From the NCBI GenBank assembly GCA_036898135.1, contig CM072512.1:17766097-17830096 (forward strand): DNA of 64,000 bases. The letters are read 5' to 3'. Under the pieces are notes generated by a model, which worked only from the letters and a program-made list of their open reading frames with translations, was not told the DNA's origin and ran no database searches. Origin of the DNA: Oncomelania hupensis (taxonomy: Eukaryota; Mollusca; Gastropoda; Littorinimorpha; Pomatiopsidae). Positions 34,899 to 44,698 of this stretch are shown here, piece after piece; the stretch's first letter is position 1, and every line of letters starts with the position of its first letter. The translations under genes and the position numbers were made by a program.

Positions 34899-37800
34899 TG
34901 TGGGTTCGGGCATTAAATAGAATAGACCCAACGTTTCCCGGCGTGTCGTAAGAGGCGACTAACAGGGGTGATGTTAGCACGGCATCACTGGGCGAAAGTC
35001 TTCTACACAGAAGTCACCGGCCAGGGCGGAGGAACCTCACGTTACTACAGGTTCAACGACCATGTGCTCAGGGCCAAGGCGAGCCACACTGTATTCGTGG
35101 ATTTCGGCTGTGGCCAACAGCCTGGAGAGGATTGGGCACCGCCAGGTCTTTTTTGCCCAAGACACACTACATGATGACACAATCCACTAATTCCATACCG
35201 GATCGGTCGTCGCCCGGGTCGTCACACGGCACAAGGACCGCGCCTTCCGTTGGCCACCAGGACGGAGGTGTTAAGTATGCTACTGATGGACAATTTAGCA
35301 AGATCCGCACGAGAAACAACATCGTCATAGGAACCTGGAATGTCAGGACCCTAACTGCGGAAGGAAAATTAGAAGAACTGGCCCACGAGTTGGACCACTA
35401 TCGATGGAATGTTCTAGGTATCAGCGAACTGCGTTGGAAAGGCCTAGGTGAAACAACGACCGACAAAGGCCACAAGCTCTATTTCAGCGGTAGGGATGAC
35501 AGACACGAACACGGCGTTGGATTCTTGGTCCACAAGAACATTCTAGCCACTGTCATGGGTTGCCGCCCAGTCTCCAGTAGACTCATTACCATCCGCCTGA
35601 GAGCAGCCCCTTTCAACATCACCATCATCCAGGCCTACGCCCCAACATCAGACTATGACGACAGCGAAGTGGAGGATTTTTATGAAAATCTACAGGCGGT
35701 CCTTGACAAAGTGCCGAAGAAGGACATAGTCATAGTGCAAGGCGACTGGAATGCCAAGGTTGGCCAAGATGCGCACCACAACTGGGGAGACACATGTGGA
35801 CCCCACTGCAACAACGAGACAAATGACAGGGGTCTGAGACTCTTGGAGTTTGCCAGATACAACAATCTGGTACTGGCAAACACGCTTGGTCTCCACAAAA
35901 ACTCCAGACGATGGACATGGCACAGTCCTGGCGGGGAGCATCACAACCAAATAGACTACATCATGGTCAAGAAACGCTTCAGATCAAGCATCAACATTGG
36001 CAGGACACGTACTTTTCCAGGAGCAGACATCGGAAGTGACCACGATCTCGTGATGATGTCTTTCCGGCTCCACTTGAAGAGAGTAAATACAGCAAAGTGC
36101 ACTAGACTGAAGTTCGACCTGGACAAACTGCAAGACCCGGAGGTGGCAGAACTATTTCAGGCCACAATTGGAGGGAAATTTGCACCACTGCTCATTTTGG
36201 GGGCTGGTGAAGTAGATGTCAACACCATGACCACCACCTTCAACTCAGCTGTGACAGATGCCGCCACTGAGATCCTTGGCAAGCACCGACCAAAGAAGAA
36301 GCTGTGGATCACACCTGAACTTTTGGATCTGTGTGATAAACGAAGAGAGATGAAAAAGAAAAAGAACACCTCACAGGGAGCTGATGTCTACCGAAAAATC
36401 AACAATGACATCCGAAAAGGCATGCTCACAGCAAAGGAGAACTGGATAGAAGATCAATGCCAGGAAATAGAGAACAGTCTGAACAAGAACAACAGCAAGA
36501 AGGCCTACCAGACTGTGAAGCGGCTGACAAGTGTCAAACAGCCCAAAGTCTCCACTATCCAAAGCAAGTCTGGCATATGCCTTACAGAAGAACAAGAAGT
36601 CTTGGACAGATGGACAGAGTACTGCTCTGACCTTTACAACCATACACCAAATGGAGACCCATCAGTTCTAGCATGTCCCGAGAACAGAGAAGAAGAAGAA
36701 ATCCTCCCAATTCTCCGGGAAGAAGTTGAGGCAGCAGTGCAAGCGCTAAAGAAAGGGAAGTCAGCGGGAGTGGACAACATACCCGCGGAACTGCTACAAG
36801 CAGGAGGAGAAGCGATGATTGATGCCCTCACCATTATCTGTAACAAGATCTGGCAGAGTGGGGAGTGGCCTATACCATGGACCCAGTCGCTTGTCATCAC
36901 TCTTCCCAAAAAAGGTAACCTTCAGGAGTGTGAAAATTACCGGACTATCAGCCTCATCAGCCATCCCAGCAAGGTCCTCCTGAAAATAATACTCAACAGG
37001 TTGAAACCCCAAGCTGAACAAATCATAGCTGAAGAACAAGCAGGATTCAGGGCAGGGCGAAGTACCACTGAGCAGATTTTCAACCTCAGAATAATCTGTG
37101 AGAAATACCTACAGCACCAACAACATCTATATCATGTGTTCATAGACTTCAAGAAGGCGTTTGACCGAGTCTGGCATGCAGCTCTATGGGCAACAATGAA
37201 AGTGTACAACATCAGCCCTAAAATTATTGAAGTCATCAAAAGCCTGTATGACAAGGCTACCAGTGCAGTCCTCCACAACAGAGCCATCGGGAATTGGTTC
37301 AGAACAACAATCGGTGTGCGTCAAGGATGCCTACTCTCTCCAACACTCTTCAACATCTTCCTAGAGCGCATCATGTCGGATGCTCTTGCAGACCATGAAG
37401 GCACAGTCAGCATAGGGGGTAGAGCAATCTCCAATCTTCGTTTTGCAGATGACATTGATGGATTGGCTGGAGAGGAACAAGAACTTGAACACCTGGTACA
37501 GAGGCTTGACACCACCTCCAAAGCCTATGGAATGGAAATAAGTGCAGAGAAGACCAAAATGATGACCAACAACACCAATGGCATCAATACGGACATCAAA
37601 GTACAAGGCCAATCCCTCGACACAGTGCATAGCTTCAAATATTTAGGAGCCATTGTATCAGACAATGGGTCCCGACAGGAAGTCCTCTCCAGGATCGCAC
37701 AAACAACTGCTGCCCTGACAAGGTTGAAGCCCATTTGGAAAGACAGGACCATCAGTCTACATTCCAAAGTAAGACTGCTGCGCTCCCTTGTCATCTCCAT

Positions 37801-38248
37801 CTTCCTATATGCTTGCGAAGCATGGACCCTCACAGCAGATCTCCAACGAAGAATACAAAGCATGGAGATGAGGTGCTACAGAAGACTTCTGGGCATTTCC
37901 TATACCCAACACATCACCAACGACGAAGTCCGACAGACCATCACACAAGCCATTGGACAACACGATGACCTGCTAACAGTGGTGAAGAAACGGAAACTTC
38001 GGTGGTATGGCCACGTCACCAGATCATCAGGCCTTGCAAAGACTATTCTGCAAGGCACAGTGCAAGGAGGTAGAAGAAGAGGGAGACCGAAAAAGAGGTG
38101 GGAGGACAACATTCGAGAATGGACTGGTTTGACACTGAGCGAAGCCATCAGGGCTGCTGAGGACAGAGAAAGATGGAGTATGCTGATTAAACGATCATCT
38201 GTGGTGCCCCTACGACCTTCGGGTTACGGGACAGGATAGGATAGGATA
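34899..38248 (+). mobile_element. RTE-like LINE, apparently complete (copy B)
   Basis: A 3350-bp element starting tgtgggttcgggca and ending in GGATA repeats, flanked by gacgtc at 34893-34898 and 38249-38254. The 5' leader of about 230 bp is shared with copies A and D and contains the inverted repeat gtcgtaagaggcgac at 34945-34959. It carries one long uninterrupted frame (35132-38239) that ends just before the 3' repeat tail, leaving almost no 3' UTR. Single-ORF LINEs with endonuclease, reverse transcriptase and a short tandem 3' tail fit the RTE group; the clade call is from recall. Confidence 0.93.
35132..38239 (+). CDS. LINE endonuclease-reverse transcriptase (1035 aa)
   Basis: Retrotransposition protein that would nick target DNA and copy its own RNA at the nick. 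Residues ~63-316 are an apurinic-type endonuclease with its expected blocks in order: GTWNVRTL (67-74), SELRW with the metal-binding Glu99, QAYAPT (167-172), GDWNAKVG (204-211), QIDYIM (273-278) and the catalytic SDHDL (302-306). Residues ~530-850 are the reverse transcriptase: SAGVDNIP, FIDFKKAFDRV (670-680), GVRQGC (728-733) and FADD (771-774) with both catalytic aspartates. The C-terminal region has LRWYGHV and a basic GRRRGRPKKRW motif. There are no stops or frameshifts, and all catalytic residues I can check are intact. The true start is uncertain: the frame's first Met is used, but copy A has an in-frame leader extending about 70 residues further, which in this copy lies in a different frame (34968-35174). 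A spliced host gene is excluded by the multicopy nature. Confidence 0.93.
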   Translation: MGTARSFLPKTHYMMTQSTNSIPDRSSPGSSHGTRTAPSVGHQDGGVKYATDGQFSKIRTRNNIVIGTWNVRTLTAEGKLEELAHELDHYRWNVLGISELRWKGLGETTTDKGHKLYFSGRDDRHEHGVGFLVHKNILATVMGCRPVSSRLITIRLRAAPFNITIIQAYAPTSDYDDSEVEDFYENLQAVLDKVPKKDIVIVQGDWNAKVGQDAHHNWGDTCGPHCNNETNDRGLRLLEFARYNNLVLANTLGLHKNSRRWTWHSPGGEHHNQIDYIMVKKRFRSSINIGRTRTFPGADIGSDHDLVMMSFRLHLKRVNTAKCTRLKFDLDKLQDPEVAELFQATIGGKFAPLLILGAGEVDVNTMTTTFNSAVTDAATEILGKHRPKKKLWITPELLDLCDKRREMKKKKNTSQGADVYRKINNDIRKGMLTAKENWIEDQCQEIENSLNKNNSKKAYQTVKRLTSVKQPKVSTIQSKSGICLTEEQEVLDRWTEYCSDLYNHTPNGDPSVLACPENREEEEILPILREEVEAAVQALKKGKSAGVDNIPAELLQAGGEAMIDALTIICNKIWQSGEWPIPWTQSLVITLPKKGNLQECENYRTISLISHPSKVLLKIILNRLKPQAEQIIAEEQAGFRAGRSTTEQIFNLRIICEKYLQHQQHLYHVFIDFKKAFDRVWHAALWATMKVYNISPKIIEVIKSLYDKATSAVLHNRAIGNWFRTTIGVRQGCLLSPTLFNIFLERIMSDALADHEGTVSIGGRAISNLRFADDIDGLAGEEQELEHLVQRLDTTSKAYGMEISAEKTKMMTNNTNGINTDIKVQGQSLDTVHSFKYLGAIVSDNGSRQEVLSRIAQTTAALTRLKPIWKDRTISLHSKVRLLRSLVISIFLYACEAWTLTADLQRRIQSMEMRCYRRLLGISYTQHITNDEVRQTITQAIGQHDDLLTVVKKRKLRWYGHVTRSSGLAKTILQGTVQGGRRRGRPKKRWEDNIREWTGLTLSEAIRAAEDRERWSMLIKRSSVVPLRPSGYGTG

Positions 38249-38399
38249 GACGTCGTACCGGTTTTGCAAATCCCTAGGACGATCACTGGATAAGATAGAA
38301 TTGTTGACTGCAAAACACAGCGAATAGGAGGGAAGTGGTGGTCATGAAGGGTTATAGAATTCCCTTTGTAAAATATGTATTTGCCATTTTGTTCGGTGA

Positions 38400-38800
38400 T
38401 TTTCTTAACTACTTTCAGCTAAATAATCGTTATTTAAGGCATATTTTCTAAATAATTATTTGTTTACAAACAATGAAAGATTTCTCTGCATTTATATTTT
38501 CTCCATAAATAACTTATTATTTACCTGAACAATACATTGTTTACGTAAATAAATCATGATGTAGGTAAATGAGGCATTGTTGCTAAATAAGGAACTATTT
38601 ACTGATATAATTTACTGATATAATGCATTATTTAGCAGATTGTGTTAAATAATGTATTCTTTAGAAACGCTTCTAAATAATGATTTGTTTACCTATATAC
38701 TGCATTATTTAGCAGAATTTGCTAAATAAAGTATTATTTAGAAGATATTGCGAAATAATGCACTATTTATGGAAACAATTTATTGTTCATTATTTAAGGG
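38400..38800. repeat. AT-rich field of TAAATAAT-type palindromic words
   Basis: taaataat / attattta words in both orientations recur roughly every 25-40 bp (ctaaataatcgttatttaag, gcattatttagcag, gttaaataatg, gctaaataaagtattattta). The flanks share gaattccctttgtaaaatat at 38353 and 39008, a direct repeat about 655 bp apart. Confidence 0.65.
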
Positions 38801-39067
38801 ATTCCAGGATTCGCTTGAAACTTGTTTTTTTTAAATATAATTTGACTGGCCACAACATCTCACTGCCAAGTAATGAAAACAAAGATATGAATGGAACAAA
38901 ACGCCTGCACGAGAATCATTATATACTTCTCAGCTTAAGCACAAGAAATCACACCAATAGGCATAATTTACCCATCCTTACTGTCATAGTAACACCCGCC
39001 CTCTATGGAATTCCCTTTGTAAAATATTTATTTTCACCACTTTTAAATAAATAATCTTTATTTAGTA
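38801..39067. other. Right border of the TAAATAAT field
   Basis: Mostly unassigned; ends with the second ggaattccctttgtaaaata copy and an ATAAATAAT stretch. Confidence 0.4.
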
Positions 39068-40122
39068 TTGCCATTTTTGAGCTTGGAGCAGACCCTTTTG
39101 ACCTCACCCACAGTCACTGTCAGTCCATCGTCAGGCACAACTCCGTCCATCCTCTCCAACACTTCCTGCAGCCGTTCATCGGATCCGTCGAAACTGCATT
39201 AAGATCATTGGCAAACAAAACAGGATCTGCCTCCGCTGCAGCATTTGTGTACCCCCGTTGGGGTGCCGGGGGTTTCAGTATAAATAATATCCCCACTTTC
39301 TGGAAATTTAGTGCTTTAAATTCCCATTTTCGCTGTCTTTCTCATTCCTGCTCTGTTCTATCAATCTGCTATACTATCTTCTTCTTCGCTAGACCAGTCA
39401 CCTACCTTTTTTCTTGAAAACTCTTCCGGGATAAGACTCCTTATTTGTGTATGAGGTCTGTTGGATCAGCTTGGGAATGTTGGACGCTTTCTGCCAGGTG
39501 GTCACAAGGGCTTCCTATGATGTTATTATTTAGCAATGTAGGCATTTTATATGTATGTGTTTTGTTGATATTTTATAATGATGTTTGTATTCTATTTTGT
39601 TTTTGTAAATGGGGGTTCGATAAATTAGAGTACAGCCTCAGCGTCCCCTGCCTGGGATGTCTTTATTGTAAAGAGACTGGCTGGTGGAGAGCTTTCAGTT
39701 TTACCTCTAGGGTTGTTTCAGCAGATCTTTTATGCGGATTAGGGGTTGTCCGGTCCTGATTTGGCTCGGAAGAGTCCGCTGGACCTAAAGCAATAATCAT
39801 GTAATGTAATGTAATGCAGCATTTGTGTTCTTTTTCTTCGTCCCAGTTATTTCTTTTATTCCTTCCCACATTCCATTTACATCTCCGGAGGCAACTTTGT
39901 GTTCTATCATTTCTTTGTACCTCTTCCTACATTTATCTAACAATGCGCCTCTTTGAATTCACCTAGGGTTTCTGGTTTGGGTACACTACAACGGTCTTCT
40001 CACGGATGCACACATATTTACAGAACTTCATGTAGCAAAGTAACAGCTTCCCTCATTCTATTAATGTCAGCATCTTGAAACACTTTCCAGTCGGTACAAT
40101 CAAAACATCCCTGCAGCTTATT
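39068..40122 (-). mobile_element. CR1/Rex1-like LINE fragment, linker region, split by a SINE
   Basis: On the minus strand: CFDCTDWKVFQDADIN and EAVTLLHEVL (about 39990-40110), VYPNQKP, RYKEMIEHKVASGDVNGMWE and GIKEITGTKKKNTNAA (about 39830-39930). After the SINE it continues ADPVLFANDLNAVSTD and TVGEVKRVCSKLK to about 39070. This is the segment between endonuclease and reverse transcriptase in Rex1-type LINEs. Two frame changes or stops are visible. Confidence 0.75.
39251..39815 (+). mobile_element. Full-length SINE-like element (565 bp, 13-bp TSD)
   Basis: Flanked by gcagcatttgtgt at 39238-39250 and 39816-39828, so both ends are exact. It starts acccccgttggggtgccggg, has a TATA-like gtataaata about 30 bp in, and no recognisable tRNA, 7SL or 5S head. 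The 3' end is the hairpin module ggtcctgatttggctcgg..agtccgctggacctaaagc, followed by TAATG repeats. A 104-codon frame (39445-39759) is present but I see no domain. Other copies: 14554-15144, 51529-51990 and, older, about 1850-2235. Confidence 0.88.
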
Positions 40123-42130
40123 TCTTCACACATGTAACACGTGGCATTTCTCAACATTAAAAGACAGATTCCGCAACTCTGACCAATTCCAATTTTGTAA
40201 TTCTCTTAGATCTTTTTGTAATAGGTCGTGCTTACCTGAGAGTTTATTATCATCGGAAAAATTGTTCACACACTTTCAACACAATCTAGCAGGTCATTAA
40301 TAAAATAATAGTAAATAGAACAGCCCCTTATACTACCTTGAGGTACATGGCTGGTTACCTTATTTTTACCTGATGTAGCATCTTCTACTCTAGCTGTTTC
40401 CTTCCAGTCAAAAAAACTTTCAGTCAAAAAACGGGCTTATCCCATTCAAAATGTTTCCTGTCACTCCATACGCTTCCAACTTCTGTAAAAGTCTCACATG
40501 TGGCACGATGTCAAATGCCTTTCGAAAGTCTAGGTAAATGATGTCCACTGGGTTTTTAATCATCAGTAAACTAAGTACTGTCCTCTATGACCTGCAAAAG
40601 TTGGGTGACACAAGATTTTTTTTCTGACCCCGTGCTGACATTTTGCATAACGTTAATGCACATTGGACTTACTAGTCTGCATTAGCCAGATTCCGACTTT
40701 GATCCCTTCTTGAATATACGTAACCTCAGCTGTTTTACAATCCTGCGGCACCTGTCCTGTCTTAAGTGACATATTAAACAAACCACACAGTGGTTTTCTG
40801 CCAGCTCATCGCTCAGTTCTTTAAGAACTCTTGGCGGAATGCCATCAGGGCCTTGAGCTTTTACTGGATCAAGTCCATTTAACTTTTTACTTACCATGGT
40901 TCTAGTAATATGTATGTTCTCTGTTGACTTACCTTTAGGCTTACTGCCCTTTTCTAGTTTTGGAACATTTGATAAATTCTCTCTTACAAACACATTAAAG
41001 AAAAAAAATTAAGGTCTCTGCATACACTTCTCGTCTGAAACCGCAAAAGCACAGTCTTTCTTTTTAAGTGCGCTAACTCCTGAATTGCTGTTTGCTTGTT
41101 CTTGTACATATTTCCAAAACTTTTTGGAACTTTTCAGTACAATTTTGGCTATGTCTTTTGCCTCTGATTTCTTTCTCTTTTTTTGGCACGCTTTTTAAAT
41201 TTGTTGCATGTGTTTCACACTGTGATATATTTCTATAATATTCCCTTCTCTCTTTTGTCTGCATGTAACGTTTATATTTTATTTCTTAATGCACTCTTTA
41301 CCATCAATTAGGGTTTAATCCTTTCACGATCACAACATTTGACCTTTGGAATGTATAAATCCATTCCTTTTAAAACGGCTTGTTTGATCGGTTTTGCAAA
41401 GTTTGTCCACCCAGCCCGATGTATATTCCATGTGTAGCCGAGCAGAGTATTTGACTCCCGCCTCTCGGCCACGACCTTGAGAACATGGCCCAATCCGAAC
41501 TGTTATTTCTCATGTATCCCTCGTAAGAGAAACATACAAATATTTGCCCTGCAAGGCGGGGAATGCCGACTACTAGTACCACGACACTCTCTGCAGGTCG
41601 CTGCCACTAACCTGTATAAAATGCCTGCTGGCAATGTCGTCCTGCTCACCACCGAAAGCAGAAGACGAATGGTCAGGCGGGGAGAACATAAGTCGGATCG
41701 CCTTGTCCTGCATAACCCAATGGCCACTCCAAAGGATTCCGCATAGCAGGAGCCACCCAAGGCTAGAATAACCAACAAATGGAAGGTAGACAATCTCTCC
41801 CAACGCGTGAACAGTCGCCTCCCTTTTTCCGCCACACGTGTTTAGAAGTTCAACTTGAACTGAATTAATTTGTGTTCTCAGTTTATTGTAATCACCCTTA
41901 CTTAAGTGAAATCAATACTTCAATTTCTCCCTCATCTTGCTTTTAGGCACACAAATCTAAAATAATAACACATCGTGGTCACTTTTGCCAAAGGGGTCCA
42001 AATGCTGAATACCTTATACTAGTTGGTCGTCACTTATTAAAACAAGAACGTCTTGGGTCATAGCTGTAGCAAACCAGTTTCCTATTACAGAGTTATGATT
42101 CTAGACAACTTAGTTCTTCCTCTGACACCC
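40123..42130 (-). mobile_element. CR1/L2-like LINE, endonuclease end to reverse transcriptase, degenerate
   Basis: On the minus strand: HLDPFGKSDHDVLLF (end of the endonuclease, near 41990), SKGDYNKLRTQINSVQVELL (near 41850), after a 404-bp insertion AGWTNFAKPIKQAVLKG and YIPKVKCCDRERIKP, then KERREYYRNISQCE, LDPVKAQGPDGIPPRVLKEL, NPVDIIYLDFRKAFDIVPH, VPQGS, NFSDDNKLSGK and LRNLSFNVEKCHVLHV at 40125. Both catalytic aspartates of FSDD survive, but stops and frameshifts are frequent. It abuts the Rex1-like fragment at 40122. Confidence 0.82.
41433..41836. mobile_element. Candidate 404-bp solo LTR inside the LINE
   Basis: A block that interrupts the LINE linker frame, beginning TGTAGCC and ending GCCACA on the + strand, so TG...CA ends with short inverted similarity. 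Flanks are catg (41429-41432) and cgtg (41837-41840), one change from a 4-bp duplication. It holds a TATA-like tgtataaaatg near 41614. No other copy in the window. Confidence 0.5.
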
Positions 42131-42149
42131 GTCCGTGCGCAATAAATTA

Positions 42150-42212
42150 TCTGACCCTGATTCGGCTCTTAGCAGTCCGCTGGACCCTATAAACATTATC
42201 TAACTAAATTAT
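42150..42212 (+). mobile_element. 3' hairpin module, tail fragment
   Basis: accctgattcggctcttagc..agtccgctggaccctataaac, then a tatctaact tail: the LINE-type version of the 3' module (compare 52608). Only the module remains; no target-site duplication found. Confidence 0.7.
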
Positions 42213-42270
42213 ATGGTGAACGGGCTCTCCGATGGTTTTTAATTGTCTTTTCTGATGTATTTGTTGTCTT

Positions 42271-42620
42271 TTGAATCGGAATCAGAATCTTTATTGTCCC
42301 CATGAAAACACAAGGAAATGTGTGTGCGGCGTACACTTCATCAACACAACGTCCTAAAAGCAATAAAACACAAAAGACTTCATGGATTAAAACAAACACA
42401 CCACAAGCAACAGAGCAGCAGTTGTACACAACACAAATGTAGCTTATCAACTTATAAAAGTCATGCATCCTACATTCTAACCCATAGCAATGAACACCCA
42501 CCCACTCACCCATCCACACACACACACACACACACCAGAAGTTAAAAGTTACCTCCTACAAAGGCATACACTCATGCACACACATATATACACACCACCT
42601 CTACTGTTAATAACAATAAT
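42271..42620 (-). mobile_element. LINE 3' tail
   Basis: gaatcggaatcagaatctttattgtcc on the + strand is, reversed, an AATAAAG-containing tail ending in GATTC repeats. The next ~350 bp are CA-rich and non-coding. Only a 3' UTR remains. Confidence 0.55.
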
Positions 42621-42893
42621 CACAGTCTGATTATAACATATAAAATGATATTGCATCCAGTCTAACGAGCATTATCACAGGTCTTGATAGTTAAGACTCC
42701 AACAGCATGAGTGCAATACCAACCATAATGATGGTAGTTCAAGATGGTGATGGTATGTAAGTACGATGTTCACGTTGACAGCAGTGATGAGAATGACAAC
42801 AATAGGAGAAGGTAATCATAGAACATTGCACAGGCTGTTTTGAATTATTTGCAAACAAACAAGTTCATCAGTAGTTCTCAGTAATAGTGGTTA

Positions 42894-43092
42894 GTGATGA
42901 TGATGACGATGACGACGACGGTGACGATGCTGACGATGACAGTGCCAATAACGATGACGATTTGTATACTAATAATGTTGAGATATACAATATTGGTAAT
43001 TCCTACTAAGTGTTGATGATCATGATAATAATGATGATAATGATGGTGGTGGTGGTGATGAGAATGACGATGATGAGGATGAAGATGAGGTT
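42894..43092. repeat. Imperfect GAT/GAC repeat region
   Basis: GATGATGACGATGACGACG-type sequence at 42895-42960 and again at 43013-43090, separated by unique sequence. Confidence 0.85.
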
Positions 43093-43219
43093 GCCAAGGA
43101 TGAAAGACCATTTTATATTTCTCTTAACAATGTCCTAACAAACATGATAGTGAAATAAACGACAGACATGTTTCAGGTTAAAAATTTCAAATTTGAATCA
43201 GAAAATAGCAGCATCCGGA

Positions 43220-43281
43220 CATTACATTACATGATTATTGCTTTAGGTCCAGCGGACTCTTCCGAGCCAAATCAGGACCAG
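43220..43281 (-). mobile_element. 62-bp hairpin-only retroposon (12-bp TSD)
   Basis: Flanked by gcagcatccgga at 43208-43219 and 43282-43293. The insert, on the minus strand, is tggtcctgatttggctcgg..cgctggacctaaagcaataatcatg and two TAATG units. Its 5' end lies one base from that of the insert at 15042. Confidence 0.9.
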
Positions 43282-43299
43282 GCAGCATCCGGAACATAA

Positions 43300-43440
43300 A
43301 TTTGTTACAAATAACTGTTGTAAATTCATAGTATTATTTTTTTGTGACAGTGACAATGTTTGTTTTTTGATAGAGATAATGATGACAATGGTTGATTTAG
43401 TGTTGACTTAATTTCTCTGAGATAATAAAGTCTTGAATTG
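43300..43440 (+). mobile_element. Possible LINE 3' UTR remnant
   Basis: tctctgagataataaagtcttgaattg at 43411-43438 resembles the end of the LINE tail at 51 kb (tctctgttgagataataaag, then ttgaac repeats). Confidence 0.4.
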
Positions 43441-43825
43441 AGATGAAAGAAAAATTCTGCATAACAGCAAACATTGAATATATCACAACATACGTATAAA
43501 TGAATACAAAACAGGTTTTAGTACTGCAAATTCTCTTTTTTTCATAAATAAATTATACTTTTGGTCGTGATATAAGTATTATGAAGAGAGAGGGCATGCA
43601 CAGAAGATGTTCCAGAGAGACATGTACTTTTGCTTCTTTACCTGCCTCAGCTTCTCCTGTAATTTGTACTAACGAACCCAAAGCCAGGCCAAGATTTTAA
43701 TCTTTGAGCTATTAGGAAGTGAAATTGACCGAATATATGACTTCAGGGTTTATTATCCCCCTTTGAACAGAGTTGCCTCTCTCTCATTTCTATGGCCTTT
43801 GCGGCCTCCATTAAGCAAAACCTTC
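43441..43825. other. Unassigned stretch
   Basis: Nothing recognised. Confidence 0.4.
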
Positions 43826-43882
43826 ACACACACACACACACACACACACGCGCACACCCACACACACACACACACACACACA
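43826..43882. repeat. (CA)n microsatellite
   Basis: CA run with a short GCGCACACC interruption. Confidence 0.95.
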
Positions 43883-43984
43883 AATGGGGAAGGTGTAAGA
43901 AGAAATAAAAAGCATCTGATTGTTCGTCGAGGCAGAAGTAAACCACTTTTCGGAAGAGTGCCGGTAAAAACTAAAAGCGATGGC

Positions 43985-44698
43985 TCACTCTGCTGCTGCT
44001 TTCAAAAAGAGGCTTCGCGTGTTCTTTTATCTTTTCCAAAATTAAATGTATTACGAGGCGAGGATTTTGATAATAGACCAATAAAGCTACCCTTTCCAAC
44101 CAATTTATGAGTTTATTGGCTTCCTATTGTATTTGTAATGTGTTGTATAATATTGCTCATTCTATAAAATTAATTACATAAATAAAATAATACAAGACGA
44201 AAAAAAAACAGTCCCGCACTAAATTTTTGAACTTTCAAGATGAAACCCAATACCTTATACGATAAACTTATTGTTACGTAATACTTTAAGCGTGTAATTT
44301 TGTGAGTGCAGCTTCCAGTATGACAAGAATAGACGATTCTGCTGCTGTTTTCAAAAAGAGGCTTCGCCTGTTCTTTTATCTTTTTCAAAATTAAGTGTAT
44401 TACGAAACGAGGATTTTGATAATAGACCAATAAAACTACCCCTTTCCAACCAATTTATGAGTTTACTTCCTTCCTATTGCATTTGTAATGTGTTGTATAA
44501 TATTACTCATTCTATAAAATTAATTACATAAATAAAATAATACAAGAAAAAAAAGGGGGCCCGCACTTAACTTTTGAAGTTCTTAACTTTTGAACTTTCA
44601 AGATGAAAAACATTACCTTCTACGATAAACTTATTGTTACGTAAAACTGTTAACGTGTAATGTTGTGAATGCAGCTTCCAGTATGACAAGAATAGAAT
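43985..44698. repeat. Tandem duplication, two units of about 349 bp
   Basis: ttcaaaaagaggcttcgc occurs at 44001 and 44350, and the order aggattttgataatagacca, caatttatgagttta, acataaataaaataatacaag, cagcttccagtatgacaaga repeats. The units differ by scattered substitutions and a short insertion in the second. Confidence 0.93.

Larger units (their letters stand above)
34232..38276. mobile_element. Candidate hAT-type remnant split by LINE copy B
   Basis: The left end reads cagggatggatttaaccgg and the right end, inverted, tagggatttgcaaaaccgg. CAGGGATGG-type ends with internal ACCGG repeats are typical of hAT elements. A short frame near 34673-34805 reads KKQKSLFSFFAR and then RSLCEDEGVSNETESALT, like the basic 'K.Q..L.SFF' start of some hAT-derived proteins. 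No exact 8-bp duplication was found. Without the LINE the remnant is about 690 bp. Confidence 0.45.
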
